DNA from: Novosphingobium sp.
GTDB lineage: Bacteria > Pseudomonadota > Alphaproteobacteria > Sphingomonadales > Sphingomonadaceae
NCBI RefSeq assembly: GCF_025351285.1
Contig: NZ_JANXWG010000134.1
Coordinates: 1 to 64,000, forward strand
Direction of reading: 5' to 3'
DNA length: 64,000 nt
Position numbers and translations under genes: made by a program. Below the pieces are notes generated by a model. It did no database searches, was not told where the DNA came from, and saw nothing but the letters and a program-made list of their open reading frames with translations. Positions 40,100-48,601 of this stretch are shown here, piece by piece (positions within the stretch are counted from its first letter, which is position 1; every line of letters starts with the position of its first letter).

Positions 40100-41200
40100 T
40101 CAGCGGCGCAACATCGTGCTGCGCGCGAGGCGTCCGACCAGCGGCATCAGCCCCGGATAGCTTGAGCGTGCATAGGTCGACCCTTCGAGCAAGTGCCCAT
40201 GCAACCGCCGATGCGCCTCGGCCAGCGAATGGTAAGGCACGCTCGGCAGCAGGTGGTGCAGGGCATGATAGCGCAAGCCCACCGGCGCCCACATTTCGGC
40301 CAGCACGCCCGGCGGCGGAACGTTGACCGTATCGAGAAACTGCCCGGTTACGGTCATCGTCTCGCCATCGTTCTCCCACAAATGCGCGACGAGCGTGCGG
40401 ATCTGGTTGAGCAACGCCACGATCGAAACCACCGCAATACCGATCGCCAGCGGCCGCCAGCCATGCGTGGCGGACCAGCCGAGCACGAACAGCGCCCACG
40501 TCGAAGCGCCGAGTTCCTGCCAGAAAACCATCCGTGCAAACTCGCCCTCGGGCCGGCGGCGGCGGAAATCGGGGTTGATCGACAGCGCCGAAAACCGCTC
40601 CCACACGAGCTTCCGCAGCGGAGGGACCAACACGCCGAGCGGCACCAGCACCGCCGAGCGCAGCAGCAGCCCCACCGGCAGCAGCAACGCCACGACCACG
40701 AATACCGGCAAAGACCACGGCTTCATCAGCGCCAGCGGCAGGTACTCGGGATCATCCGCGGTGCCGTAGCGCGTGCGCGCATGGTGCAGCGTGTGGACGT
40801 TTTCGTACATCAGCGAGGGCGTCAACATCGGCACGCCCACCAGCAGGTTCCACGCGAAGCGGAAGCCCGGCAGCGCGGTCTTGTGGATGTGCGTCAGTTC
40901 ATGGATGAACAAAAGTGCACGATACAGCGCGAGCACTGCAACCACTGCGCAAGCCATCTGCACCAGCGTACCCGGCGCAAGGATCACCCCTGCAAGCCCC
41001 GCATAGCCCAGCGCAGCAGAGCCCAGCATGTCTGACCAGTAGATCGCCGGCCGCGCCGCAGCGATGTCGCGCGTCAGGTCGACTGCGGCTCGCAGCATGG
41101 CCTTGTCATCAGGCGTTACGGCCAAGTTGCGCGGCAACACACCCGTCGCTGTAGCGGCCGGCACGGACCCCTTGGGCTTCAGGACATCACTCGCAATCAT
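40100..41200 (-). CDS. Fatty-acid desaturase-like membrane enzyme
   Basis: The 366-residue protein has three histidine clusters of membrane di-iron desaturases: HELTH at 100-104, HTLHH at 136-140 and YHALHHLLP near 310. Four hydrophobic helices surround them (about 60-95, 160-185, 190-210, 230-250). It would introduce a double bond or hydroxyl group into a lipid acyl or sphingoid chain. ATG 41200 has a weak upstream site. It is divergent from the GNAT-type acyltransferase across 139 bases, so both may act on the same lipid pathway. Confidence 0.93.
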   Translation of the reverse strand: MIASDVLKPKGSVPAATATGVLPRNLAVTPDDKAMLRAAVDLTRDIAAARPAIYWSDMLGSAALGYAGLAGVILAPGTLVQMACAVVAVLALYRALLFIHELTHIHKTALPGFRFAWNLLVGVPMLTPSLMYENVHTLHHARTRYGTADDPEYLPLALMKPWSLPVFVVVALLLPVGLLLRSAVLVPLGVLVPPLRKLVWERFSALSINPDFRRRRPEGEFARMVFWQELGASTWALFVLGWSATHGWRPLAIGIAVVSIVALLNQIRTLVAHLWENDGETMTVTGQFLDTVNVPPPGVLAEMWAPVGLRYHALHHLLPSVPYHSLAEAHRRLHGHLLEGSTYARSSYPGLMPLVGRLARSTMLRR

Positions 41201-41339
41201 CGACCAGTTTTCCGAATGCCATATTCCCGCATGGAACCTTGCGTCGCATCGTCAGGCCTGGCTCGTGGCTTGACAAGCGGCCGGGACAGTCCGCAGGGCA
41301 CAATTGATTACGTTCTTATTCGCAAACAAAGGCAAGATA

Positions 41340-42512
41340 GTGGCAAGCCAGACCGTACTTTCGGGCAATATCAAGATCACGCCAGTGGCCGGCAAGCATG
41401 ATCTCGACGCCTTCATCGACCTTGCTTACCGCCTCAACGCCACTGACCCGAACTGGGTTCCACCGCTGCGCGGCGACGTCAAGGAACTGCTCACTCCAGG
41501 CAAGAACCCGTTCTTCGAACACGCCGAGGTTCAGTTGTTCCTGGCGAGGCGCGCCGGCAAGATCGTCGGCCGCATCTCGGCGCATATCGATCACCTCGCG
41601 CTGACGGTTCCGCCGGCGCAGGGCATGGGCCCCGGCACCGGCAACTGGGGCATGATCGAGGCCGAGGACCGCGCCATTTCCGATGCCTTGATCGCCCGCG
41701 CCGAACAGTGGTTGGGCGACAAGGGCATGATCCGCGTGCTGGCCCCGCTCAGCCTGTCGATCTGGGACGAACCCGGGTTGCTGACGTTGGGCCACGATCA
41801 TCCGCCGATGGTGATGATGGGCCACCACCCCGCGCACCTGCAGGGCTGGATCGAAGGCGAAGGCTATACGGTCGCCAAGCGGCTTGTGACATATGAGCTT
41901 GATATCACAAAGGAATTTCCACCTCTGATCGGCCGGATCATCGCTTCGGGCGAAAAGAACCCGCGCATCCGCATCCGCGAGGTCAACCTCAAGGACTTCG
42001 CCAACGAAGCCCAGACCATCCTCCACATCCTCAACGATGCGTGGAGCGACAACTGGGGCTTCGTGCCGATCACCGACAGCGAGATCGCCTACGTCGGCAA
42101 GAAACTGAAGCCGCTGATCCGCCCCGACCTGGTGCGGATTGCCGAAGTGGACGGAGAGCCGGTGGCCTTCATGATGACCTGGCCCGATCTCAACCGTCCG
42201 ATCAAGCAGATCGGCGGCAAGCTGTTCCCGTTCGGCTGGGCCAAGCTGCTGCTGTGGCTGCGCAAGCCCAAGAATGCCGATATGCGCGTGCCGCTCATGG
42301 GCGTGGTCAAGCGCCTGCAAGCCAGCCGCCTCGCCAGCCAACTGGCTTTCATGATGGTCGAATACGTCCGCCGCGCAGCGGTCAGCGAATACGGCGGCAA
42401 GCGCGGGGAAATCGGGTGGATTCTCGACGACAATCAGGGAATGGTCGCCATCGCCGACGCCATCAACAGCAAGATCAACAAGGAATATCTGATCTACGAA
42501 AAGGCGCTGTGA
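41340..42512 (+). CDS. Large GNAT-type N-acyltransferase-like protein
   Basis: GTG 41340 gives 390 residues; a TTG 36 bases earlier is an alternative. The visible parts are a GNAT-type core with FLARRAGKIVGRISAHID in the N-terminal half, then a second half with RIAEVDGEPVAFMMTWPDL, LMVEYVRRAAVSEYGGKRGEIGWIL. No membrane segment is present. Proteins of this length and layout are usually annotated N-acetyltransferase with no function. Its divergent partner is a lipid desaturase, and a known bacterial ceramide synthase activity is an acyl transfer. A lipid N-acyltransferase role is a hypothesis only. Confidence 0.82.
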   Translation: MASQTVLSGNIKITPVAGKHDLDAFIDLAYRLNATDPNWVPPLRGDVKELLTPGKNPFFEHAEVQLFLARRAGKIVGRISAHIDHLALTVPPAQGMGPGTGNWGMIEAEDRAISDALIARAEQWLGDKGMIRVLAPLSLSIWDEPGLLTLGHDHPPMVMMGHHPAHLQGWIEGEGYTVAKRLVTYELDITKEFPPLIGRIIASGEKNPRIRIREVNLKDFANEAQTILHILNDAWSDNWGFVPITDSEIAYVGKKLKPLIRPDLVRIAEVDGEPVAFMMTWPDLNRPIKQIGGKLFPFGWAKLLLWLRKPKNADMRVPLMGVVKRLQASRLASQLAFMMVEYVRRAAVSEYGGKRGEIGWILDDNQGMVAIADAINSKINKEYLIYEKAL

Positions 42513-42525
42513 ACACTACGCAAGA

Positions 42526-43317
42526 TCACTGCATCAAGTAGCCGAGCCATTCGCTCATCGCGCGGCCAATGCAGCCGTCATCGGTTCCGCAGGCCGCGCG
42601 TTTGGTCAGGTATTCCTTTTGCAAGGTGGCCAGAACCGGGTCCGTGGCCAGCGACCGATTGCGGGCCGCGGCCGTGGCAACGCTGCGATACAGACTGGTG
42701 AGCGCGGCGTTCCTGCATATCCGCGCAAGATCGCTGGATGCCGCTGCGCTGCAATCGAAACCGGGGCCGGGCCCTTTTACGGGCCACGGTTCCAGGAGCA
42801 GTGTCCCCTGATCGTCGAGGATTGCCAGCAGCAGGTTGGGGCCCAGCCGCGCGGTTGCCATGCCGTTTACGCCGCTGTAGGGGGTGCCCTGGCAGCGGTA
42901 TTGCGTTGCCAACACAACCCGGTCCCGGCCCAGGCCCATGTTCTGCGGCGTTGGTCCTGGCTGGGTTGTCGGCTTCTGTAGCTTGGCCGTAAGCAGTGTG
43001 CTCAAGCGCGTGTTCTTGTTGGTTTTTACAACGCGAGAACAAGCGTCGAGATTGGCCTCGCTTCCGTTCGGGCCAAAGCCGAAGAAATTGATCTGGACGG
43101 CCTTGGGGCCCAACACGAGTTCACGCCCCACCAATCGGGGATCGTCCTTGGCAAGGAACGCGCCCTGGACATTGCTGACCGCGGGATCGCGGAAGGTGTG
43201 AACCACCTGCCAATGCTCCGCGCCCGGCAGGGCCGCCGGGGCGGCCTTGGCCAGCGCGATGCCGGCAAGACCGGCAAGCAATGCGCCCGGCAAGGCCAAT
43301 TGTGCACGACGCTTCAC
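42526..43317 (-). CDS. Exported protein with C-terminal LprI-like (DUF1311) domain
   Basis: The 263-residue product starts with GTG 43317, overlapping the GH19-like gene stop by four bases. It has a signal peptide ending near residue 25 (AKAAPAAL). The mature N-terminal region is uncharacterised. The C-terminal 85 residues carry the Cys pattern of LprI lysozyme inhibitors: GFDCSAAASSDLARICRN, then TKRAACGTDDGCIGRAMSEW. In mycobacteria LprI inhibits lysozyme. Directly following a peptidoglycan/chitin hydrolase-like gene, it could protect the producer, as an immunity-like partner. Confidence 0.82.
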   Translation of the reverse strand: MKRRAQLALPGALLAGLAGIALAKAAPAALPGAEHWQVVHTFRDPAVSNVQGAFLAKDDPRLVGRELVLGPKAVQINFFGFGPNGSEANLDACSRVVKTNKNTRLSTLLTAKLQKPTTQPGPTPQNMGLGRDRVVLATQYRCQGTPYSGVNGMATARLGPNLLLAILDDQGTLLLEPWPVKGPGPGFDCSAAASSDLARICRNAALTSLYRSVATAAARNRSLATDPVLATLQKEYLTKRAACGTDDGCIGRAMSEWLGYLMQ

Positions 43318-44318
43318 TGCTTGGGACCCGGCACCGTCAAGCGCGCAGCCAACAAGGCCTCCTCGAAGATCTTGGAAGCGGTCACGATCGCAGGTTTGGG
43401 ATCGTTGGCATTGATGATCGCCCGCGCGCCCGTATAATCGGACTTGGTCGCATTGAAGTAATCGCTCAATTTATGGCCATTCGCAAAGCCGTATCCATTC
43501 AGCATGCCCCATGCCATGATTTGATAGGCATCGTTTGCCTGCAAGACCCGCTCGGGGTGGTACAGATACATCAGGCCGCAGCCGGTAGCATCGCCGGCTG
43601 CGGCATAATTGTACCACCAGGTCAGTTGGACGTACCCACGGCCGTAATAGGAATTGGCTGCTCCCGGGGCATCCATGTAGGTCGTCGGCGCCTTCGTCGC
43701 TGGCAAGGCGCCGCCCTGGTGCGGGAGATTGCCGTATGCGGATTTTTCTTCGACGCCCTTGATCACGCGGTGAATGGTGTACAGCCGTCCGTTCACCTTG
43801 ATGGTGTATTGCGACCCGTCGAAGATTGTAACCAACGCCTTCATCGGGTCTGCCGTCGCTGACACGAAAGGCGTCACCTTGACCGGCAGATAATAATTTC
43901 GGCCAGCGCCTTTGCCGGCTTCCTCTATCGGCGTCCCGGTTACGTAAACGTGCCTTGCCTTTTTCTTCGGCGCGGCCGGAGGCAGGCTGACGATGTGCGC
44001 CGCTTCCCAGAATGTTGTGCCCATCATGTAGGCTATCCAGCGAATGTCGGTGACGCGCGTGTCGGCCGCGGCCAGACCTAGCAAGCTGGCAAAATTGGCC
44101 GTCGATCCCGAGTAATAATGCCCCTTGGCCTCGGTGTCCGTCGTTTTGCCGAAGCCAAGGTCCACGGCTTTCTGGAAAGCATCCAGATCGTACCTTCCCG
44201 AATTTGCGTAGTCGACGGCCATTTCTGCCCCCATCCCGTCTGCATTGGCAAGGGCGAACCCCGACTGCCGCAGTCTGACTGCTCTTCGTTCGAGCACCCC
44301 ATCGTGGACTGGGGCCAA
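43314..44318 (-). CDS. GH19-type endolysin/chitinase-like hydrolase
   Basis: The frame gives up to 334 residues from a TTG start. Other in-frame starts (GTG about 44297, ATG about 44231) are possible, and the true start is unsure because no ribosome site stands out. The fold signature is RWIAYMMGTTFWEAAHI, with the probable acid Glu after Trp, and later SYYGRGYVQLTWWYNYAAAG, as in GH19 chitinases and lysozyme-like endolysins. An LNGYGFANGHK segment follows. No signal peptide is evident. It overlaps the LprI-like gene by four bases. It would cleave chitin or peptidoglycan, possibly delivered by a secretion system. Confidence 0.8.
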   Translation of the reverse strand: MAPVHDGVLERRAVRLRQSGFALANADGMGAEMAVDYANSGRYDLDAFQKAVDLGFGKTTDTEAKGHYYSGSTANFASLLGLAAADTRVTDIRWIAYMMGTTFWEAAHIVSLPPAAPKKKARHVYVTGTPIEEAGKGAGRNYYLPVKVTPFVSATADPMKALVTIFDGSQYTIKVNGRLYTIHRVIKGVEEKSAYGNLPHQGGALPATKAPTTYMDAPGAANSYYGRGYVQLTWWYNYAAAGDATGCGLMYLYHPERVLQANDAYQIMAWGMLNGYGFANGHKLSDYFNATKSDYTGARAIINANDPKPAIVTASKIFEEALLAARLTVPGPKQ

Positions 44319-44371
44319 GTCTAGTTACAACACCCGCAGTGTCAAACCTGCCTTGGAATCGAGGTCACCCC

Positions 44372-47300
44372 TCAATAATCCTTGCTCGCCTTCACGTTCA
44401 GCCCCGATTGCTGCGACCGCGATGAAATCGTGCCCAGCAGCGACAACCAGCGGGTGATGCGGAATTCGATCGAACTGGCGCTGTAGCCTTTGCCGTCTGT
44501 CACCAGTTCGACGAAGAACCTGCGCCCGAGGTACTTGCCCACCGCAATCGCCGTGCCCCGACCGGTGGCAGCGTCGGCGCCGATCACGCGCAGTCGGTCG
44601 AGCCCGATCGCGCTGCGCAGCTTGTTGATCGGATCGAGCCCGCTGCCGCCGCGCAGGCTGGCGACTGCCGCCGCGAGTTGAACTGCTTCGGGCGCCGAAA
44701 TCTGGGTGATCGAACTGCCGAACAGCAGCCGGCTGAGCAGTTCTTCCTCGGGCAGCGCCGGGGTGGACGTAAAGCTGATCTCGGGCTTGCTCGCCGATCC
44801 CTGGATGGTGATCGTGGCGGAGACGCCGTTGGCATCGCCAGCCGCGGCAATGTCGAGCCGGGGATCGGGCGGTTGTTCGCCGGTGAAGCGGATCTTGCCG
44901 CGCGTGAGGTCGAAGGTCTTGCCCGAAAACTGGTAGCTGCCGCGCTGCACGTCGGCGGTGCCGAAGATCTGCGGGTTGCTGGTCGGCCCGCGCAGCTTGA
45001 CGTCGGCCGACCAGTCGCTGTCGAGCCCCAAGCCGCGCACGTTGAACTGGCCCGGAGCAACCGCATCGATCAGGTACGTCCACGGTGCGGTGGGCGCGGG
45101 CGGCGGCGCAACATCGGCGGGCAAGTTGATCTCGCGCGTCTTGAGCACCGGGATCGCTGCCGCCGCTGCCGCGCGGCCGAGCGCCCAGGAACCCTTGTCG
45201 ATCCGCAAGCGCCCGGCAATCGTGCCGCCGTTGCCGTTGCTGACCAGTCGCAGCGGGCCGGTGACGGTCGCCTTGATATCGTCGCGGTTGAGCACTTGGG
45301 CATTGGCCGCCGCGATCTTGAGATCGAGCGCGACCCCGCGCGACGCCACGTCGGACAAGTCGATCGTGCCGTTGCCGACGACCGTGCCACCGTTGGGCGT
45401 GGTGCCGGCAAAGCGTGGCAGCGTCAGCACCGAGCCATCGAAGGTGCCCACGGTCTTGATGCCGCGCAGATCGGTGCCGGTCAGCGCGCTTTGCAGGCGC
45501 AACGCGTTGCTGGCGAGCGCGCCGCGAATGGCGGGGTTGTCGAGGTTGCCCGAAATATCTGCGGTCACGCCCAGCGGCCCGGTCAGGTCGAAGGTATCGA
45601 CCCCGGCCAGCCGCCACAGCGCTTCGGCCGCGCCGCTGTAACGCAATTGCGCGGCCAGGCTGCCCGCGCGCAGCCGCTCGACCAGCGTGCCCCCGCGCGG
45701 CAAATTGGCGATGCGGCCTTGCAGGCGGCCGCGAATGGCGCCGCCTTCCTTGAACACCGCGCGCGTTTGCAGCGCCTGCGAGTCGAGCGCGGCGATCACC
45801 GCCACGTCGATCGGGCTCGATGAAAGAATCAGCCCGGAGCGGGTCAGCCCATTGATCATCACCCGCGCGTTGCCGGTGGGTGCGCCCTGGCCATCGTTGC
45901 GGTAATCGACGATGCCCGAAACCGATCCGCCCAATCCCAGATCGCCCAACGCGATATCGGCCAGCGACAGCGGCATTTTCGCAAGCTGGAGGGAGATCTG
46001 GGTCGGCCCGCCGAGCAAGTGGCCCGAGGCGATCGCGATGCCGCCCGCGAAGTTGACTTGCGTTGGCGCAAGGCTCCAGCCCAAGCCGTTCGGGTCGCGG
46101 GTCAGTACCGCGCGGCGCGCCATCGCAATCGGCCGGCCGGCGTAATCGCCCGAGGCGAGCAGGACGACGCGGTCCGATGCGATCGAACCCGTGGTCTGGA
46201 GCGAAAAGCGCGCGCCGCGCCGGCCCGCCAACGAGGCGGTGAACGGCCCAGCGCCGTTGGTCAGCGCGGTGTGCGCGGCGAGCCGGCCGATGAACAGGCG
46301 CCCGCTCGACAGCCCTTCGGCGTAAAGCGTGGCGTCGATATTGCTGTGGCCTGTTGCAATCACGCCCTTGGCTTCGACCCGCGCCTTGCCGATGCGGATC
46401 GGGGTGGCGCCCGCGAACGTGGCGTTGCGGGCGTTGATCAACGCGTCGATGCCTTGCCCGCCACCGGCATTCGCCAGCGCGATCGTCCCATCGAGCCCGC
46501 CGCCGGTCAGCGCCAGCTTGCCCGTGGCCGCGCCGCCCGCGATCGTCAGCGCGCCGCTGACCGAGGTTTGCGAGACCTTGAGCATTTCGATCCGCACCTG
46601 CGTGGCGCCACGCGGTTGGATGAACAGGCCCAGCATACCCGCGAACGGCCCCAGCCGCGATCCGCCCGCGGTTTCGATGCGGAACCCGTCCTTGATCGGC
46701 GAGAGCGCGACGCGCACGTCCTTGAGACTGGCCGCGGGCAGCGGATCTGCGAAAACCAGTTCGGCTTGCGGGCCATTCTGGGCGAGCGTGGCGCGCACGG
46801 TGAACGGCCCATAATCGGCGCTGCGGCCATTGCCCGCGAGCGTGGTGCGGCCATCGACAGTGCGCGCGCCCGACAGCGCCAGCGACAGCTTGCGCGAGGT
46901 CAGCCGGGTGTCGCGGAACACGATCGGCGCGCCCAGGCCCAGCGTAGCGTTGCCGGCAAAGTGCACGCCGCCCCCGGTCAGGCTTTCGAGCGTGGCGTTG
47001 TCGATCCGGGTCATCGCGCCGCTGGCTTGCGCCTGGAGCCGCCACGGGCTGCGCTCGGCCATGCTGAACACGATCTTCGCATTGGCGTCGATCAGCCCGA
47101 GGTTGGTCAGCGCCAGCCCCTTGGCGTTGACTGGTCCGGCGAGCGCGTAAGTACCGCGCGCAAGGTCCGAACGCAGCGCCAGCCGCGCGGTCAGCCCCGG
47201 AAATGCAACGTCGAGCGCGTCGGAATCGAGCTTCGTGCCATTGAGCACCAGCATTCCGCCCGCCTGGCCGTTGATCAGCCGCGGATCGAACGCGGGGTTG

Positions 47301-48601
47301 CCCGTCAGGATGCGCTGCGCGGTCAGCGCCAGCGGCACCATGAGCCGCCCGTTCGCCAACCGCGCGATGCCGTGCTGCGCAAGGCCGTCGATTTCGACCT
47401 GGCCGCTCTTGAGTGATGCGACGGTGAGGCGGTGGTCGATCGCGAGCGCCGAAAACGGGCCGTCGAGCTTCGCACTCAGCCGTACCCCGGTCAGCGCCGG
47501 ATCGGGCAGCACCAGTTGCGGCCGGTCGAGCACCGCGTCGATCAGCAGCCCGTTCGCGCGATCCTGCCCGAGATCGAGCGCACCGGTGGCGATCGCGTGC
47601 AGCGCCTGGCCCTGCGCGGAAAGCCGGCCGTCGATCACGTTGCCCACGAACGTCCCGCCGAACACCAGCGCGACCGTCTCGCCCAGCGCACGCGCGGGCA
47701 GGCCGGAGACCAGATCGCCCGGATGGACCAGCCCCGCGACCGAATAACGCCCCGACCGGTTGCCGAGTTGCAGCGCCGCCAGCGACTTGCCACCGCGTTG
47801 CGCGACGACGAAGCCGCGCCAATCGCGCCAGCCGCCCTTGCCTCCCACCCTGGCCATGACATCGGCGTGCGTGCCGGTCAGCGTGGCGAGCAGGCCGTCC
47901 CTGGGCGCGTTGTAATCGGCGGCGAGTTCGAACTTGTCGCGATCGGGCTCGCTGTCGAGGTGCGCGATCAGCCGATCTTTCCCGCCCAAACGCCCGTTGA
48001 GATCGACCAGCGCGCGGCCTTTTCGCACATCGGCGCGGCCGGTCAGGTCGATGCGGCGGCGTTCACCGATCACGCCCGGATCGACGATGAACGCGTCGAG
48101 CACCAGCTTGTCGATGCGGGTATCGAAATTGGGCAGCGTCGATCCGCCCGGCTTGCCCGGCTTGAGCGCGGGCGCGCGCAGCAAATGCCCGCGGTGCATC
48201 GTCAGCGCGCGGATATCGAGTCCGCTGCGCACCCAGCTCAGCGGCCGCCAGTCGAGTTCACTGACCGGCACGACCAGGAACGGGCCCTTGGGATCGCTCA
48301 GCGTCAAGTCGTGGATCGTGGCCGCGCCATAAACCGACCCGTCGATCCGCCCGACGCTGACCCGCAGCCCGCTGGCCGGCGCGAGCGCGGTGATCCGGTC
48401 AATCAGAAAACGATGCCCGATTGAACTGTCGATCGCGAACACCGCGATCACCGCGATCACCGCCGCCACGATCAGCGTCTTGAGCGCGGCCACCGCACCG
48501 CTGCGCGCGAACGAGCGGCGCACGATCACGCGCTGCGCTGGTTCGGGTGCGCCCGGATCGAGCGGCGGCAGCGCTGGATCTGCTATCGGAACGTCTGGCA
48601 T
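44372..48601 (-). CDS. tamB: Translocation and assembly module inner-membrane component TamB
   Basis: The 1409-residue protein has one N-terminal membrane helix (about residues 38-58, VAALKTLIVAAVIAVIAVFAI). A very long beta-rich repeat region follows, then a C-terminal TamB (DUF490) domain with PEISFTSTPALPEEELLSRLLFGSS near residue 1320. It bridges the periplasm and pairs with TamA in outer-membrane assembly or phospholipid transport. ATG 48601 shares one base with the tamA stop (TGATG), so the two are coupled. A long open frame on the opposite strand is a GC shadow. Confidence 0.95.
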   Translation of the reverse strand: MPDVPIADPALPPLDPGAPEPAQRVIVRRSFARSGAVAALKTLIVAAVIAVIAVFAIDSSIGHRFLIDRITALAPASGLRVSVGRIDGSVYGAATIHDLTLSDPKGPFLVVPVSELDWRPLSWVRSGLDIRALTMHRGHLLRAPALKPGKPGGSTLPNFDTRIDKLVLDAFIVDPGVIGERRRIDLTGRADVRKGRALVDLNGRLGGKDRLIAHLDSEPDRDKFELAADYNAPRDGLLATLTGTHADVMARVGGKGGWRDWRGFVVAQRGGKSLAALQLGNRSGRYSVAGLVHPGDLVSGLPARALGETVALVFGGTFVGNVIDGRLSAQGQALHAIATGALDLGQDRANGLLIDAVLDRPQLVLPDPALTGVRLSAKLDGPFSALAIDHRLTVASLKSGQVEIDGLAQHGIARLANGRLMVPLALTAQRILTGNPAFDPRLINGQAGGMLVLNGTKLDSDALDVAFPGLTARLALRSDLARGTYALAGPVNAKGLALTNLGLIDANAKIVFSMAERSPWRLQAQASGAMTRIDNATLESLTGGGVHFAGNATLGLGAPIVFRDTRLTSRKLSLALSGARTVDGRTTLAGNGRSADYGPFTVRATLAQNGPQAELVFADPLPAASLKDVRVALSPIKDGFRIETAGGSRLGPFAGMLGLFIQPRGATQVRIEMLKVSQTSVSGALTIAGGAATGKLALTGGGLDGTIALANAGGGQGIDALINARNATFAGATPIRIGKARVEAKGVIATGHSNIDATLYAEGLSSGRLFIGRLAAHTALTNGAGPFTASLAGRRGARFSLQTTGSIASDRVVLLASGDYAGRPIAMARRAVLTRDPNGLGWSLAPTQVNFAGGIAIASGHLLGGPTQISLQLAKMPLSLADIALGDLGLGGSVSGIVDYRNDGQGAPTGNARVMINGLTRSGLILSSSPIDVAVIAALDSQALQTRAVFKEGGAIRGRLQGRIANLPRGGTLVERLRAGSLAAQLRYSGAAEALWRLAGVDTFDLTGPLGVTADISGNLDNPAIRGALASNALRLQSALTGTDLRGIKTVGTFDGSVLTLPRFAGTTPNGGTVVGNGTIDLSDVASRGVALDLKIAAANAQVLNRDDIKATVTGPLRLVSNGNGGTIAGRLRIDKGSWALGRAAAAAAIPVLKTREINLPADVAPPPAPTAPWTYLIDAVAPGQFNVRGLGLDSDWSADVKLRGPTSNPQIFGTADVQRGSYQFSGKTFDLTRGKIRFTGEQPPDPRLDIAAAGDANGVSATITIQGSASKPEISFTSTPALPEEELLSRLLFGSSITQISAPEAVQLAAAVASLRGGSGLDPINKLRSAIGLDRLRVIGADAATGRGTAIAVGKYLGRRFFVELVTDGKGYSASSIEFRITRWLSLLGTISSRSQQSGLNVKASKDY

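Noticed and set aside
44325..47822. Long leftward open frame of over 1100 codons inside tamB
   Set aside because: It is Arg/Ala/Gly-rich in the wrong phase, while the tamB frame has a membrane helix and the TamB C-terminal domain.
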